From Ruminococcus sp. (GTDB taxonomy: Bacteria; Bacillota; Clostridia; Oscillospirales; Acutalibacteraceae), in NCBI GenBank assembly GCA_017403985.1, contig JAFRDE010000031.1, forward strand, positions 29,753 through 93,752: a stretch of DNA of 64,000 bases, written 5' to 3'. Below the pieces are notes generated by a model. It was not told the origin of the DNA and made no database searches. It was given only the letters and a program-made list of their open reading frames with translations. The translations under genes and the position numbers were made by a program. Shown here piece by piece: positions 35,845 through 46,020 of this stretch. How positions within the stretch are numbered: position 1 is the first letter of the stretch; each line of letters starts with the position of its first letter.

Positions 35845-38037
35845 ATGAAGGATAAAGAACAAAAGAAAACGCTGAAATTGAATAGTGCCAGGTTCAAAGG
35901 GGGAGTACTCCCCCTTTTAGGCGTTGCACTGATTGTTTTTCTGTTGACGGTAGCGATCTACTTCGTCGCCGATTATGTCGCGGGAAGCTATCAGGAGGAG
36001 AATAAGCTTTCCGGTTGGAGTTATCAGTATACCGAAAAAGCGGGTGCGGTGCCGGATGGCGAGCTGCGCATTTTCAACGCTCAGAATCCTCTGCTGACGG
36101 AACGCGCTGTCAGAAAGAATAATCTTTATCTGACCAAGACCATCGATCCCGAGGACACGGGGAAAAACTTCGTGCTGATCACCGATTACGCTCCCGTGAA
36201 GATTCGTTTGAACGGCAAGGACATATACGATAACCAGTTTGAAAGTGAAGAATATGTCGGCAATTGCTATAATGCGATCTATCTGGAGCCTTCGACCCAC
36301 GAGCAGCAGATAGACGTCTTTTTGAAGCTGCCTTTTTCCGTGAGATTTGAGGCTTACCTGAAAGAGGGCGTCGACGTCGCCTATGACTTCCCGCTGGGAT
36401 TCTATTTCGGAGTGGGTATCCTGCTGGCAGGGCTGCTCGCGATGGCGGTGTTTGCCGTGATGTCGATCACGAAACGCCGATTGTACCGGTCGATCATCAC
36501 AGCGTGCTTAGCCGCCTACGTGGGCTTTGCCGTAATCATGCATTTGCTGCCCGAGTCGACCTATAAGCTGAATCTGCCTATTTGGCTGAGATTATCCGAG
36601 ATACCCGTGCAGATGACGTTTTTAGTCACGCTGGCGTTTCTGAACGGACTGTTCAGAAGCCATCGGAAATCGGGGATCGCGATCGGCTTTGCCGCCGGTA
36701 TTTCGATCGCTACGATGATGCTTTCGTTTACCGCTTTGATGGTGAAGATCTCCTCGGTCGTCATGAGCGTGCTTTGTCTGGCGGCAGTTGTGTTCGTCGC
36801 ACAGTACGCGATGGCGCAGCTGGAACGGCGAACCCAGTATGCGACGCCGGTTTTTGTCATGTGCGTCTTTTACTCGCTGATGATCTTCTTCGCGGGAGTT
36901 TTGCTGATCAGCCGACTCAGGGTCCTGTATATCTATACGGTCGCTATATCGACCTTCGTTGTCGGATGCGTTCTGGAGTATATCTATATCCACGATCATC
37001 GCTTCATGATGAAAAACAGCGAATTCCGTGAACAGAGCGTCAGATACGGCAATTCGGTCGAGCTTATTTCCGTTTTTATCCGGAACATGCTGAGCTGTAC
37101 CGATCAGGACGCATTCTACCGTACGGTAGTCAGCGAATTGCTGGAGCTTTTGATCAAGTATAACGATGAGAATGCCGAAGCCGACTACTGTATCGCCGTT
37201 AAGGAAAACGGCGCCTACACCGAGATGATCAGCCAAGGCGTGAAGGATTGCCAATATCAGGTGATCGAAGGCAACTCCCTGAAGAACGAAAAAAACTGCA
37301 TCTTTTCCGAAACATACTTTGAGTTTGTTTTGAAAAACGGAGAGGATATCGGCTGCATCATCCACTTCGAGAACATCAAAAACGGTCTTGACGCCTTTTT
37401 TATCAGTATGCTCGAAGCAACCTACTGCGGCCTGGAGACCACCTATGAAAATATGTTTGTCCAAAGTGACAAGCGTGACATCAATATCATTTTTGAGGAA
37501 CTCGCCGAAAACGCCGAGCTGGACAACGGCTGTTCGGTCGATCATCTTGAGAACATCTGTAGGTATTCCCGCGAACTGTGCCTGAGGCTGGGTTTTGACA
37601 AAGAAAAGGCGGAGCATATCGCGATCGCCTCCAAGCTGCATGACCTCGGTAAGATCGCGGTTCCCAAATATATCATCGAAAAGCAGGGCAGGCTGAATGA
37701 GGAGGAGCGCATCATCATCAGCAGCCATACCGAATTCGGATATACTATCCTGTCAGCTTACGACGACGATCCGCTGATCGCCACCGCCGCCGTGATCGCG
37801 CGTTATCACCACGAGCATTATAACGGTACGGGCAATAACGGCTTAACGGGAGAGGATATCCCTGTTGAGGCGCGCATCGTCACGGTGTGCGACGTATATG
37901 ACGCGCTGGTTTCGGAGCGATCCTATAAAAAAGCGTGGACGAAAGAAGCCGCGATGGATTATCTTGCCGAGTATTCCGGCAAGTTCTTTGACCCGCGTAT
38001 TTGCGATGCGTTCATCGCGTATTTGAAAGAAACATAA
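35845..38037 (+). CDS. 7TM sensor with degenerate HD-GYP domain
   Basis: 730 aa. One membrane helix (about 25-48), an extracellular domain (about 50-170), about seven membrane helices (180-385), a GAF-like region (about 400-530) and an HD-GYP domain (about 555-725). The HD pair is present (His599-Asp600 in KLHDLGK) and HHEH is present (655-658), but the GYP motif reads G663-N664-N665. HD-GYP proteins hydrolyse c-di-GMP; GYP contacts partner GGDEF domains and the nucleotide site. This one may therefore sense c-di-GMP or act weakly. It is the regulator inside the polysaccharide operon. Confidence 0.85.
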   Translation: MKDKEQKKTLKLNSARFKGGVLPLLGVALIVFLLTVAIYFVADYVAGSYQEENKLSGWSYQYTEKAGAVPDGELRIFNAQNPLLTERAVRKNNLYLTKTIDPEDTGKNFVLITDYAPVKIRLNGKDIYDNQFESEEYVGNCYNAIYLEPSTHEQQIDVFLKLPFSVRFEAYLKEGVDVAYDFPLGFYFGVGILLAGLLAMAVFAVMSITKRRLYRSIITACLAAYVGFAVIMHLLPESTYKLNLPIWLRLSEIPVQMTFLVTLAFLNGLFRSHRKSGIAIGFAAGISIATMMLSFTALMVKISSVVMSVLCLAAVVFVAQYAMAQLERRTQYATPVFVMCVFYSLMIFFAGVLLISRLRVLYIYTVAISTFVVGCVLEYIYIHDHRFMMKNSEFREQSVRYGNSVELISVFIRNMLSCTDQDAFYRTVVSELLELLIKYNDENAEADYCIAVKENGAYTEMISQGVKDCQYQVIEGNSLKNEKNCIFSETYFEFVLKNGEDIGCIIHFENIKNGLDAFFISMLEATYCGLETTYENMFVQSDKRDINIIFEELAENAELDNGCSVDHLENICRYSRELCLRLGFDKEKAEHIAIASKLHDLGKIAVPKYIIEKQGRLNEEERIIISSHTEFGYTILSAYDDDPLIATAAVIARYHHEHYNGTGNNGLTGEDIPVEARIVTVCDVYDALVSERSYKKAWTKEAAMDYLAEYSGKFFDPRICDAFIAYLKET

Positions 38038-38079
38038 TTTTATCCCTGACTGCGGTATCGCATAAAGAGGTATTCGGAT

Positions 38080-41000
38080 ATGTCTAAAGAAGAAAAAGAG
38101 ATAAAACCGGATCAAATCGGCAAAGAGCAGAAGACTCCTGAAGAAGTCAAATTCGAAGAGCAGCAAAACATCCGGAAAGCAAAAATTCAAGCGTTTCGAA
38201 AGAGGCTGAAATGGTATCACATTTTGGCCGCTGTTGTCGTGCTCGCGATCGTTTTGCTGTTTGTCATCTGGCATCTTATCCCGAAGAAAGCGATGAGCGT
38301 TGCCGTTTTGGATAAGACCGTTCTGTCCTATTCCGAGGATGACGATATCGTTAAAGATAACGTATACCGAAAGCACAGGGGTTTTTACTGGATATTGAAT
38401 CAGCAGCGCTATGTCAAGCCGGACGGCGCGTGGTACGATTATAAGCACGACTACTTCGGTCCGATGCTGGATGAAGAGGGCGCTTACGATCACAGCATGG
38501 AGTTTTACGACGCTGATTCCAAGCCCGACCTCGTCTATCTTGCCGACGCCTACGGTCTCGGCAACGATACCTACGGTCATTACAACGGAGGAACCCCGCT
38601 GAACGGCGGTATCTCCGACGACGATATGTCCTATATCAACTTTGCGTATGAAAGCGGCGCTCCGATCATCGCCGAAACGGCGCTGTTCAGTTCGCCTCTG
38701 TCGGATTCTGTCCGCGCCCAGCTGATCAACCTGCTCGGCGTGACGCCCACGAAATGGATCGGCAGATATATCGTCGATCTGGAGGACTTTACCGACGTTC
38801 CCGACTGGGCGCCTCCGATGTACGAGCAGCAGGAGGGCGTCGAGTGGCGCTTTACCGGTCCCGGCATCCTGCTGGTGTCCGAGGACGGCAAGATCATTAT
38901 TTTGGAACAGAACACGGACTTTATCTCCAAAGACCTTTTGAAGATCTATATCAACAATGATTATAAAAAAGAGTTCGGAGACTGCGGAAAGTGTAATTTC
39001 TATAACTGGTTCGAGTTGGTCGAGCCTAATTACGGCGTCGAGAATATCGCGACCTTTGAGTTCGATCTCAACGCGACGGGAATGGAAAAGATCAAAGAGA
39101 TCAGCAAAACGCCCCGCTTCTGCGCCGTTACCCGCCGTCAGGAGGAGGGTTACGCTCCCGTATACTTCTTTGCGGGGGATTTCAACGATTATGTCAACGG
39201 CAACCGTTACGGCGGCTTCCTCTTTGCCAACCAGTTCTATAAGTTCCTGTCATACGACCGTCAGGGAGATATCTCGAACTTTTTCTGGCGCTTCTATAAT
39301 CCTTTGGTCAGGCATATCCTGCGCGACACCAAAACGACTGTTTACACAGAGGAAAAGGAAAGTCACGCAGAGGTATCGCGCGTCAACGACGGCAGCTTCC
39401 AGATCTACGCGGGCGATAACTGGAAAAACCTGAACCTCAAGGCGGTCGCTCTCAATGCCGACGAACCGGGAAAGGAAAAGTATTCCCGCGATTTCACCTA
39501 TTATGAGAGCCTGGTTACGAACGCCGGCGAGCTCGGCGTCAACTGCATCGAGGCGAAAGAACTGCTCCCGCCGGAGTTTTATGCCGCCGTCAGCCGGCAC
39601 AACAAGAATCCGGATAATCAAAAGATCTATATTATTCAGCGGATCAAAAAGCCCGACGAGCTTGAGGTGAAGGATTATCTGACAGAGGACGGTCTCACAC
39701 AGTGGAAGAGCGCCGTTCAGACTGCCGTTAACGCTTTGCACGGCAAAGCGACAGCAGAAAGTGAAAAGACAGGCAGGGTCAGCTATTTCATCGACGTATC
39801 CGACAGCGTTTTGGGCGTCGTCGTCGATCCGGAGCTGACTGCCGACAACGTCAAGCAGATCAAGGATCTGTCATCATATTCATACAGCGGCGATTATGTA
39901 ACGGACAGCAGAGGGCTCAACGGCTTTGCTGCGTTCCTGTATGACGCCGCCCAGTCCGCTTCCTATGATACTTACGGCTACTATACGCCCGTTTCGGTAT
40001 CATCGGATATGAATATGCTCAAAGGGCTGTCCTTTGTCAAGGAAAAAGAAGCGTATCAGCTCGGCGGTTATGCCGCTTCCGAGTGCGGACAATATACCTT
40101 CATGGATGTTTTGCTGGACTGCGATCGCATCTACAGCTCCGGAAAGGCGGCGGACACTGTATATTCCAAGTACGGTTCCGTGATGGGCGAGATCGCCAAA
40201 GCCGCTCCCGACGCGCTGGTATCGGGCGTCTCGTTCTCCGATGTCAACGCGGTCTACGGACAGGACGCCGTCACAGAGGATGAACAGGGCTCCGCGATCG
40301 TGGACGCGCTCAGGGCGGTCAAGGATAACCGCCTGTTAGGCGCGGTCGTCTACGACCTCAACGATTCATGGAGCGCGGTCGGCGCGGATATGGCTAAATT
40401 CAGCGGCTCGCCGACGTCCGCTTATCTGTGGCATAATACCGGCGACAGCGCGCAGATGACAGGCGTGGTCGCGCTGGACAGCGTGATGCCCGATACTCCC
40501 GGACTGGTGCTGTCTGACGACGACCTGGTTCAGGCGGTTTCCATGTACAGCGACGAGGGATATATGTATATCACCCTGCAGCTGTTTGAAGAGATCGATT
40601 ATAAGACGAACGCGATGTTCGTCGGTATCGATACCTATCAGCGCAACGACGGCGAGTATTATTACGCCAAAGACTTTACACCCAACTCCCTTTCGGGTAT
40701 GGAATATACCATCCGGTTTGAAAACAAGCAGAACGCGACTCTGTACGTGACCCGCAGCTATGACCGCAGCCGCGGTTCGGCTGTGACGAAAGAGAGCTAC
40801 ACAGGTGATTACGACAAGGTAGCCGAACTGACATACGGCGGTTTCACCTCCGGAGATACCCAGTTCTATCAGACCGGCTCGACCGTCAATATCCGTCTGC
40901 CGTGGACGTGGCTGAATGTTGCCGATCCATCAAAGAAGCTCGTGATCAACGATCCCAAGCTCGATCAGCCGCAGGCGAAGACCGTTACCACCAACGGCGC

Positions 41001-41178
41001 TCTGGTATCCGTTATGATCGGCGAGCGCAAAGAGGGCGACCTGATCTATGCTTTCCCGGTCGATAAGCACGATCCCGGTTACAAGGTATTTTCTTGGGAC
41101 AAGTGGGAAACGGTCAATTATTCGATCAGACAGAAGGAGAGTTTCGGCATCCTCAAACAATACTTTTTATCTAATTGA
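38080..41178 (+). CDS. Large membrane-anchored protein with pseudo-glycosidase and C-terminal sandwich domain
   Basis: 1032 aa. A basic/acidic cytoplasmic head, one membrane helix (about 46-67), then an outer region. Residues about 70-435 form an alpha/beta domain (possible GATase-like; unassigned). Residues about 445-780 align by eye with the glycosidase domains at 43753 and 46021: shared YYxxxxNxGExxxNCIE, PEFYAAVSRHN and GAVVYDLNDSW segments. The two catalytic Glu positions are not kept (VLGVVVDP replaces IIGIEWDP). The last 230 residues share the IRLPWTWLNVADPS segment and sandwich fold with those genes. It may be a binding or scaffold paralogue. Confidence 0.72.
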   Translation: MSKEEKEIKPDQIGKEQKTPEEVKFEEQQNIRKAKIQAFRKRLKWYHILAAVVVLAIVLLFVIWHLIPKKAMSVAVLDKTVLSYSEDDDIVKDNVYRKHRGFYWILNQQRYVKPDGAWYDYKHDYFGPMLDEEGAYDHSMEFYDADSKPDLVYLADAYGLGNDTYGHYNGGTPLNGGISDDDMSYINFAYESGAPIIAETALFSSPLSDSVRAQLINLLGVTPTKWIGRYIVDLEDFTDVPDWAPPMYEQQEGVEWRFTGPGILLVSEDGKIIILEQNTDFISKDLLKIYINNDYKKEFGDCGKCNFYNWFELVEPNYGVENIATFEFDLNATGMEKIKEISKTPRFCAVTRRQEEGYAPVYFFAGDFNDYVNGNRYGGFLFANQFYKFLSYDRQGDISNFFWRFYNPLVRHILRDTKTTVYTEEKESHAEVSRVNDGSFQIYAGDNWKNLNLKAVALNADEPGKEKYSRDFTYYESLVTNAGELGVNCIEAKELLPPEFYAAVSRHNKNPDNQKIYIIQRIKKPDELEVKDYLTEDGLTQWKSAVQTAVNALHGKATAESEKTGRVSYFIDVSDSVLGVVVDPELTADNVKQIKDLSSYSYSGDYVTDSRGLNGFAAFLYDAAQSASYDTYGYYTPVSVSSDMNMLKGLSFVKEKEAYQLGGYAASECGQYTFMDVLLDCDRIYSSGKAADTVYSKYGSVMGEIAKAAPDALVSGVSFSDVNAVYGQDAVTEDEQGSAIVDALRAVKDNRLLGAVVYDLNDSWSAVGADMAKFSGSPTSAYLWHNTGDSAQMTGVVALDSVMPDTPGLVLSDDDLVQAVSMYSDEGYMYITLQLFEEIDYKTNAMFVGIDTYQRNDGEYYYAKDFTPNSLSGMEYTIRFENKQNATLYVTRSYDRSRGSAVTKESYTGDYDKVAELTYGGFTSGDTQFYQTGSTVNIRLPWTWLNVADPSKKLVINDPKLDQPQAKTVTTNGALVSVMIGERKEGDLIYAFPVDKHDPGYKVFSWDKWETVNYSIRQKESFGILKQYFLSN

Positions 41179-41223
41179 TTCTTTATCATAACAAATCATA
41201 AAAAGCAATAAGGAGATAACGTC

Positions 41224-42303
41224 TTGAAAATAGAATTGATCAGCGTTATCGGACTGCTTCTTTGTTTATTGATTATCGGTATAGAGTACATTCTTCATTA
41301 TCGCTTAGCCGAGCGCCAGGATGAACACACGGCGCGCGTTGAGAACATCATGCGCAGGCTTGATATCCATGTTGAGGGGGTGCTCTTTGCACCGACTCTC
41401 AGCAGCCGAAACGCAGAGGTAAAGGCGCTCTCTGACGAAATCAACGGCGATTTTGAAGTGTATGAAATGGCTTTGACGTCCATCAGAGAGCACAAGGGCA
41501 GCAGGTACAGCTCCGACGAAGAGGCTCTTGACGAGCTGATCGCTCAGATCAATGAGCAGGTCCAGCCGGTGGAGATCTATGCCAAAATGCTCGAGGAAGG
41601 CGACGTATACCACAAAAGCTATGCCTGCAGAAGGCTCGCCGAGCTCGAAGCGCTTGAGTACCGCGACAAAATTAAAGAATATATTGACAGCAAAGAGCGC
41701 GACCTCGCCTATAACGCCGCCATGGCGCTGTGCCATATGGGAGACGTTTACGAGGTGGCGAAGTATCTGATGAGTATTCAGGACGACAGGCTCTATTCGG
41801 CCAGGATCATCAACGAATTCTTTGCCCAGTTCACCGGAGACAGACAGGAACTTGCCGAGCTGCTGTTTGAACAGTGCAACAAGTATATGAGGTGTACGAT
41901 CATCAAGACCATAGCGCCTTATAAGATCGAAGCCTTCAGACCAATGTATATCGAGGGCGCGTCGGGCGACGATAATCAGATGAAGATCGCCTGTGTCAAG
42001 GCGCTCGCCGCGTTCGGTTATCCCGAGGACGAACAGCTCCTGCAGATCGCCGCGGGCGATAAGGACTGGGTCATCAGAGCGTCCGCTGTCAGAGGTTTGT
42101 CGCTGCTGAAGAGCCAGACGGCGCTCGCGACCGTCAAGCACGCCCTCAGCGACAAAGAGTGGTGGGTGCGACAGGCGGCTGCTCAGTCCATCACAAAAAT
42201 GGATATCTCTCCGAGCGATTTGGAAGAGATCTTAGGCGGCTATGACCGCTTTGCGGCTGACGCCGTCAAAAACGTCCTGTACAGACAGGTCGACACCGAA
42301 TAA
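41224..42303 (+). CDS. Membrane-anchored HEAT-repeat protein
   Basis: 359 aa. An N-terminal membrane helix (about 3-22) and about nine helical pairs of HEAT/PBS-lyase type (for example DYRAYNAAMALCHMGD-like YNAAMALCHMGD, IRASAVRGLSLLK, VRQAAAQSITKM). Such arrays act as protein-binding scaffolds. The start is TTG at 41224, fixed by AAGGAG. In the operon between the large pseudo-enzyme and the GT2 synthase it probably holds the complex together at the membrane. Confidence 0.85.
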   Translation: MKIELISVIGLLLCLLIIGIEYILHYRLAERQDEHTARVENIMRRLDIHVEGVLFAPTLSSRNAEVKALSDEINGDFEVYEMALTSIREHKGSRYSSDEEALDELIAQINEQVQPVEIYAKMLEEGDVYHKSYACRRLAELEALEYRDKIKEYIDSKERDLAYNAAMALCHMGDVYEVAKYLMSIQDDRLYSARIINEFFAQFTGDRQELAELLFEQCNKYMRCTIIKTIAPYKIEAFRPMYIEGASGDDNQMKIACVKALAAFGYPEDEQLLQIAAGDKDWVIRASAVRGLSLLKSQTALATVKHALSDKEWWVRQAAAQSITKMDISPSDLEEILGGYDRFAADAVKNVLYRQVDTE

Positions 42304-42343
42304 TTGGATCAACCCGAAAATCACAGGAAAGGGGGAAAAGCAT

Positions 42344-43756
42344 ATGGGATTTTTAAACGCGATAAGAAGCTTTATCGTCATATTCAACTATTTCTGCATG
42401 GCGTTTACGCTGCTGCTCGATATCATCTATATTATCCAGTTGTTTGTTTCGCTGGTGCGCGTGCACAAGAATTATAACAAAACGTTCTCGGATGATTTTC
42501 ACAGCTACGTTGACAGCGATAATCTGCTGCCGATATCTCTGATCATCCCCGCATATAATGAAGAAGAGAATATCGTGCAGAATATCAAGTCGCTGCTGAC
42601 GATCAATTATCCGATGTTTGAGATCATCGTGGTGAACGACGGCTCGACCGACAAAACAGGCGATCTGGTCGTCAACGCGTTCCATATGCATAAGATCGAG
42701 ACCTCTATCCGTTACCAGATACCTACCCAGAAGATCGAGGCGATCTATTTCAGTAAAAAATATCCCAATCTGCTGTATGTCCAAAAGCAGAACGGAGGTA
42801 AATCGGACGCGCTGAACGCGGGTATCAACATCTCCCGCTATCCGCTGTTCACCTGTCTGGACGCGGATTCCAGAATCGAAAAAGACGCGCTGCTGCGCCT
42901 TTCCATGGAATTCATCAAAGATTCGCGCACCGTTGTAGCGGGAGGTCTGGTGCGTATCGCCAACGGTTCCAAGATCGTCAACGGCGAGCTCAAGGGCTTT
43001 TCGATGCCCAAGAAGCTGATCGAGCGTTTCCAGATCGTCGAATATTACCGTTCCTTCCTGATGGGACGTGTTTTCTGGAGCGCCTCCAATTCGCTGCTGA
43101 TCGTATCGGGCGCTTTCGGTCTGTTCCGCAAGCAGACGGTCATCGACGTCGGCGGCTACAAGCGCAATACGATAGGCGAGGATATGGAGATCATCGTGCG
43201 TATCCATCGCTACATGAGAAAGAACAGAAAGAAATACAAGATCAAATTCAATGAGTTTTCGATCTGCTGGACGCAGGGACCGATGTCCATACAGGATATC
43301 CGCAGTCAGCGCAGACGCTGGCAGATCGGTCTGATGGATACGCTGGTTTCCCACGCCGGTATGACCTTTAACCCGCGCTACGGCATGGTCGGACTGTTTT
43401 CGGTCCCCTACAACTGGATCTTCGAGCTGTTCGGAGCGGCGGTTGAGGCGATCGGTTATTTCCTGATACCGTTCACCCTGATCATGGGAGAGCTGAATAT
43501 GTTCTTCTTTGTCATCTACTTCCTGTTGTCGGTCGCGTTGGGCGTTATCCTCTCCGAAGGCAGTCTGGTACTGGAGCAGTATACGCACAGAGCCGCGATG
43601 AGCGCGAAGCAGAGTATCGCGATCTCCGTTTACGCGGTACTGGAAAACTTCGGCTACCGTCAGATGATCACCCTGTTCCGTATGGAGGGTATTATCAAGT
43701 ACCGCAAGTTGCGCAAAACATGGGGTAAGATCAAGCGAAAGGAGTTTGAACAATGA
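42344..43756 (+). CDS. Family 2 glycosyltransferase, processive polysaccharide synthase type
   Basis: 470 aa. Two N-terminal membrane segments (about 15-45), a GT-A domain with IIPAYNEE, VVNDGSTD, a DAD motif (LDADS), GED and the QRRRW motif of processive synthases (cellulose, hyaluronan, PNAG), and about three C-terminal membrane helices. It should extend a beta-linked polymer from a nucleotide sugar and push it across the membrane. No PilZ domain is attached, so any c-di-GMP control must come through other proteins. The 4-base ATGA overlap couples it to the next gene. ATG at 42344 follows AAAGGGGG. Confidence 0.92.
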   Translation: MGFLNAIRSFIVIFNYFCMAFTLLLDIIYIIQLFVSLVRVHKNYNKTFSDDFHSYVDSDNLLPISLIIPAYNEEENIVQNIKSLLTINYPMFEIIVVNDGSTDKTGDLVVNAFHMHKIETSIRYQIPTQKIEAIYFSKKYPNLLYVQKQNGGKSDALNAGINISRYPLFTCLDADSRIEKDALLRLSMEFIKDSRTVVAGGLVRIANGSKIVNGELKGFSMPKKLIERFQIVEYYRSFLMGRVFWSASNSLLIVSGAFGLFRKQTVIDVGGYKRNTIGEDMEIIVRIHRYMRKNRKKYKIKFNEFSICWTQGPMSIQDIRSQRRRWQIGLMDTLVSHAGMTFNPRYGMVGLFSVPYNWIFELFGAAVEAIGYFLIPFTLIMGELNMFFFVIYFLLSVALGVILSEGSLVLEQYTHRAAMSAKQSIAISVYAVLENFGYRQMITLFRMEGIIKYRKLRKTWGKIKRKEFEQ

Positions 43757-45996
43757 AAAAGGTTGTTATCTCTGTTGTCGCTACGATCGTCGTCCTCTTT
43801 TTCCTTGCTCAAACGGGCTTGCTGACTCCGTTCGGCATCAAACAGCTTTCCATCTTCCGAAGGAATGAAGCTACCGCTGACGAAGCCAAAAGCTCCGGCG
43901 AAGAGTATTATGAAGCCGGCGCCGACGTAAGCTACCGTTTCAAGGCGGATGACGGATACTTCCATCTATACACCAAGGGCGGCTGGGATCAGCAGTTTAT
44001 GACGGGCGTCAATATCGGCGCTTCCGAGCCTGCGCTTTTCCCGGGTGACCTTACCATCAGCTACGACACCTACCTTCGCTGGTTCAAAAGTATCAGCGAG
44101 ATGAACGCCAACTGCATCCGCGTTTATACGACCATGCGGCCGCAGTTCTATCTGGCTCTCAGCGATTTTAACGCGACAGCTGAAAACCCGATCTATCTTT
44201 TTCAGGGCATCTGGGTCAACGAGGATGATATCGAGCGTTTAGGCGACGTCTACGCCGAAAACGAAAAGATCATGACCGATTTCAAGAACGACGCGATCAC
44301 GATCTGCGACGTCATCCACGGCAATGCGGTCATTCCCGAAAGCCCCGGCAAAGCGTCGGGTACCTATCACGCCGATGTATCGCGCTGGCTCGCCGGATGG
44401 ATCATCGGCATCGAATGGGATCCGAACCTTGTCCTCAACACCGACGATCAGCATCCCGATATGCGCGATTATGACGGCGATTATCTGTTTACCCAGAGTT
44501 CTACGCCGTTTGAAGCCTTCCTGTGCAGGGCGGGCGACGCGCTGATCAATCACGAAACGGAAAAGTACCGTTTTCAGGCGCCGCTGGCGTTTACCAACTG
44601 GATCACGACCGACCCCCTTACCCATCCCAACGAGCCGCATTACGACGAGGATAAGGCGATCGTGAACACCGAGAGCATCAAGTTCCGAAATTTCGGTCCG
44701 GGGATGTTCACTTCCTACCATATCTATCCGTATTATCCCGACAGTCTGAATTATCAGGAGGATTATCTTCAGAACAAGGATAAGGACGGAAAGGTCGATA
44801 CCTATTCCGCTTATCTGAAGGACCTGAAGCTGGTCCACACGCTCCCGATCCTGGTCGCCGAGTTCGGTATCCCGACCTCCCGCGGCATGGGACATGAAAG
44901 CGTGATGGGGTATAATCAGGGAGGCGTCGATGAAAACGCTCAGGGCGCTATGCTGACCGATATGATCGATTCGATCCACGAAACAGGCTATGCGGGCGGT
45001 CTGATCTTCACATGGCAGGACGAGTGGTTCAAGCGTACATGGAACAACGTCATGTTCGATATCGCCGACCGCCGTCCGTTCTGGTCGAATATCCAGACGA
45101 CCGAGCAGAATTTCGGCGTTATGGCGTTTGATCCGGGCGCGAACTATGTCCGCAGTTATCCCGACGGCGATCTCGGCGAATGGAGCGCGGTGGAGCCGTC
45201 TGTGATATCCGACGCGGGCGAGCTGTCTATTATGCATGACGAGCGCTATCTTTATCTGCTTGTCAAATCGGACGATTTCGATTTCAACAACGATACCTTA
45301 TATATCCCGGTCGATACGATCGCGGACCAGGGGAACACCACTGCGGATGATTACAATCTGTCCTTTGACGACGGCGCGGATTTTCTGATCAAGATCCACG
45401 GCGCGTCCGATTCTCATATTTATGTCGACCGTTATTACGACGCGTTCAACTATCATTATGTGAATTCGCGTATCCTCAGCGATTATCCCGTGCTGAAGGA
45501 CGCCGATCAAAAGGACAGCGGTATCTTTGACGAGATGCTGATGTGCTACGGCTATCACCTGACGGTTGGCGGCACGGGCGCCCAAGTGCCCGATAAGGCG
45601 TATGAGACCGGAAAGCTCAAATACGGAAACGGCAATCCCGATTCGGAGGATTACGCATCGCTGACGGACTTTTGCTACGGCGACGGCGGGGTCGAGATCC
45701 GTATCCCGTGGCAGCTGCTGAACGTGATGGATCCTTCATCCAAACAGCAGATGAGCGATTTCTGGGAGGATCAGGTCTTTACGCCGCAGCCGTATGATTC
45801 GTTCAATTTCGGACTTGGTATGGCAAAGGATAAAGAGGACGTAAGCATCAGCTTCGGCGGCAGCTATTCCTACCCCGAGTGGAATATGCCCACATGGCAT
45901 GAGCGGCTCAAGCCGTCCTATTATGAACTTCAGGAATATCTGGAGCAGTACCGCAGTAGTAATAGCAGTAGTAACAGTACCAATACCAAGAAATAA
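43753..45996 (+). CDS. Membrane-anchored GH-A-like glycosidase 1 with C-terminal sandwich domain
   Basis: 747 aa. An N-terminal membrane anchor (about 4-25), a TIM-barrel glycosidase domain (about 65-460) with two candidate catalytic residues, Glu221 (GIEWDP) and Glu370 (LVAEFG), in beta-4 and beta-7-like contexts, and the GGLIFTWQDEW strand. Residues about 475-725 are a beta-sandwich of CBM9/DOMON type with EIRIPWQLLN. A Ser/Asn-rich tail ends the protein. Translationally coupled to the GT2 synthase; probably trims or transfers the nascent polymer, like the GH partners of other synthases. CAZy family not recognised. Confidence 0.8.
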   Translation: MKKVVISVVATIVVLFFLAQTGLLTPFGIKQLSIFRRNEATADEAKSSGEEYYEAGADVSYRFKADDGYFHLYTKGGWDQQFMTGVNIGASEPALFPGDLTISYDTYLRWFKSISEMNANCIRVYTTMRPQFYLALSDFNATAENPIYLFQGIWVNEDDIERLGDVYAENEKIMTDFKNDAITICDVIHGNAVIPESPGKASGTYHADVSRWLAGWIIGIEWDPNLVLNTDDQHPDMRDYDGDYLFTQSSTPFEAFLCRAGDALINHETEKYRFQAPLAFTNWITTDPLTHPNEPHYDEDKAIVNTESIKFRNFGPGMFTSYHIYPYYPDSLNYQEDYLQNKDKDGKVDTYSAYLKDLKLVHTLPILVAEFGIPTSRGMGHESVMGYNQGGVDENAQGAMLTDMIDSIHETGYAGGLIFTWQDEWFKRTWNNVMFDIADRRPFWSNIQTTEQNFGVMAFDPGANYVRSYPDGDLGEWSAVEPSVISDAGELSIMHDERYLYLLVKSDDFDFNNDTLYIPVDTIADQGNTTADDYNLSFDDGADFLIKIHGASDSHIYVDRYYDAFNYHYVNSRILSDYPVLKDADQKDSGIFDEMLMCYGYHLTVGGTGAQVPDKAYETGKLKYGNGNPDSEDYASLTDFCYGDGGVEIRIPWQLLNVMDPSSKQQMSDFWEDQVFTPQPYDSFNFGLGMAKDKEDVSISFGGSYSYPEWNMPTWHERLKPSYYELQEYLEQYRSSNSSSNSTNTKK

Positions 45997-46020
45997 TAGT
46001 TGAATAAAGGAGGCGGCAGG

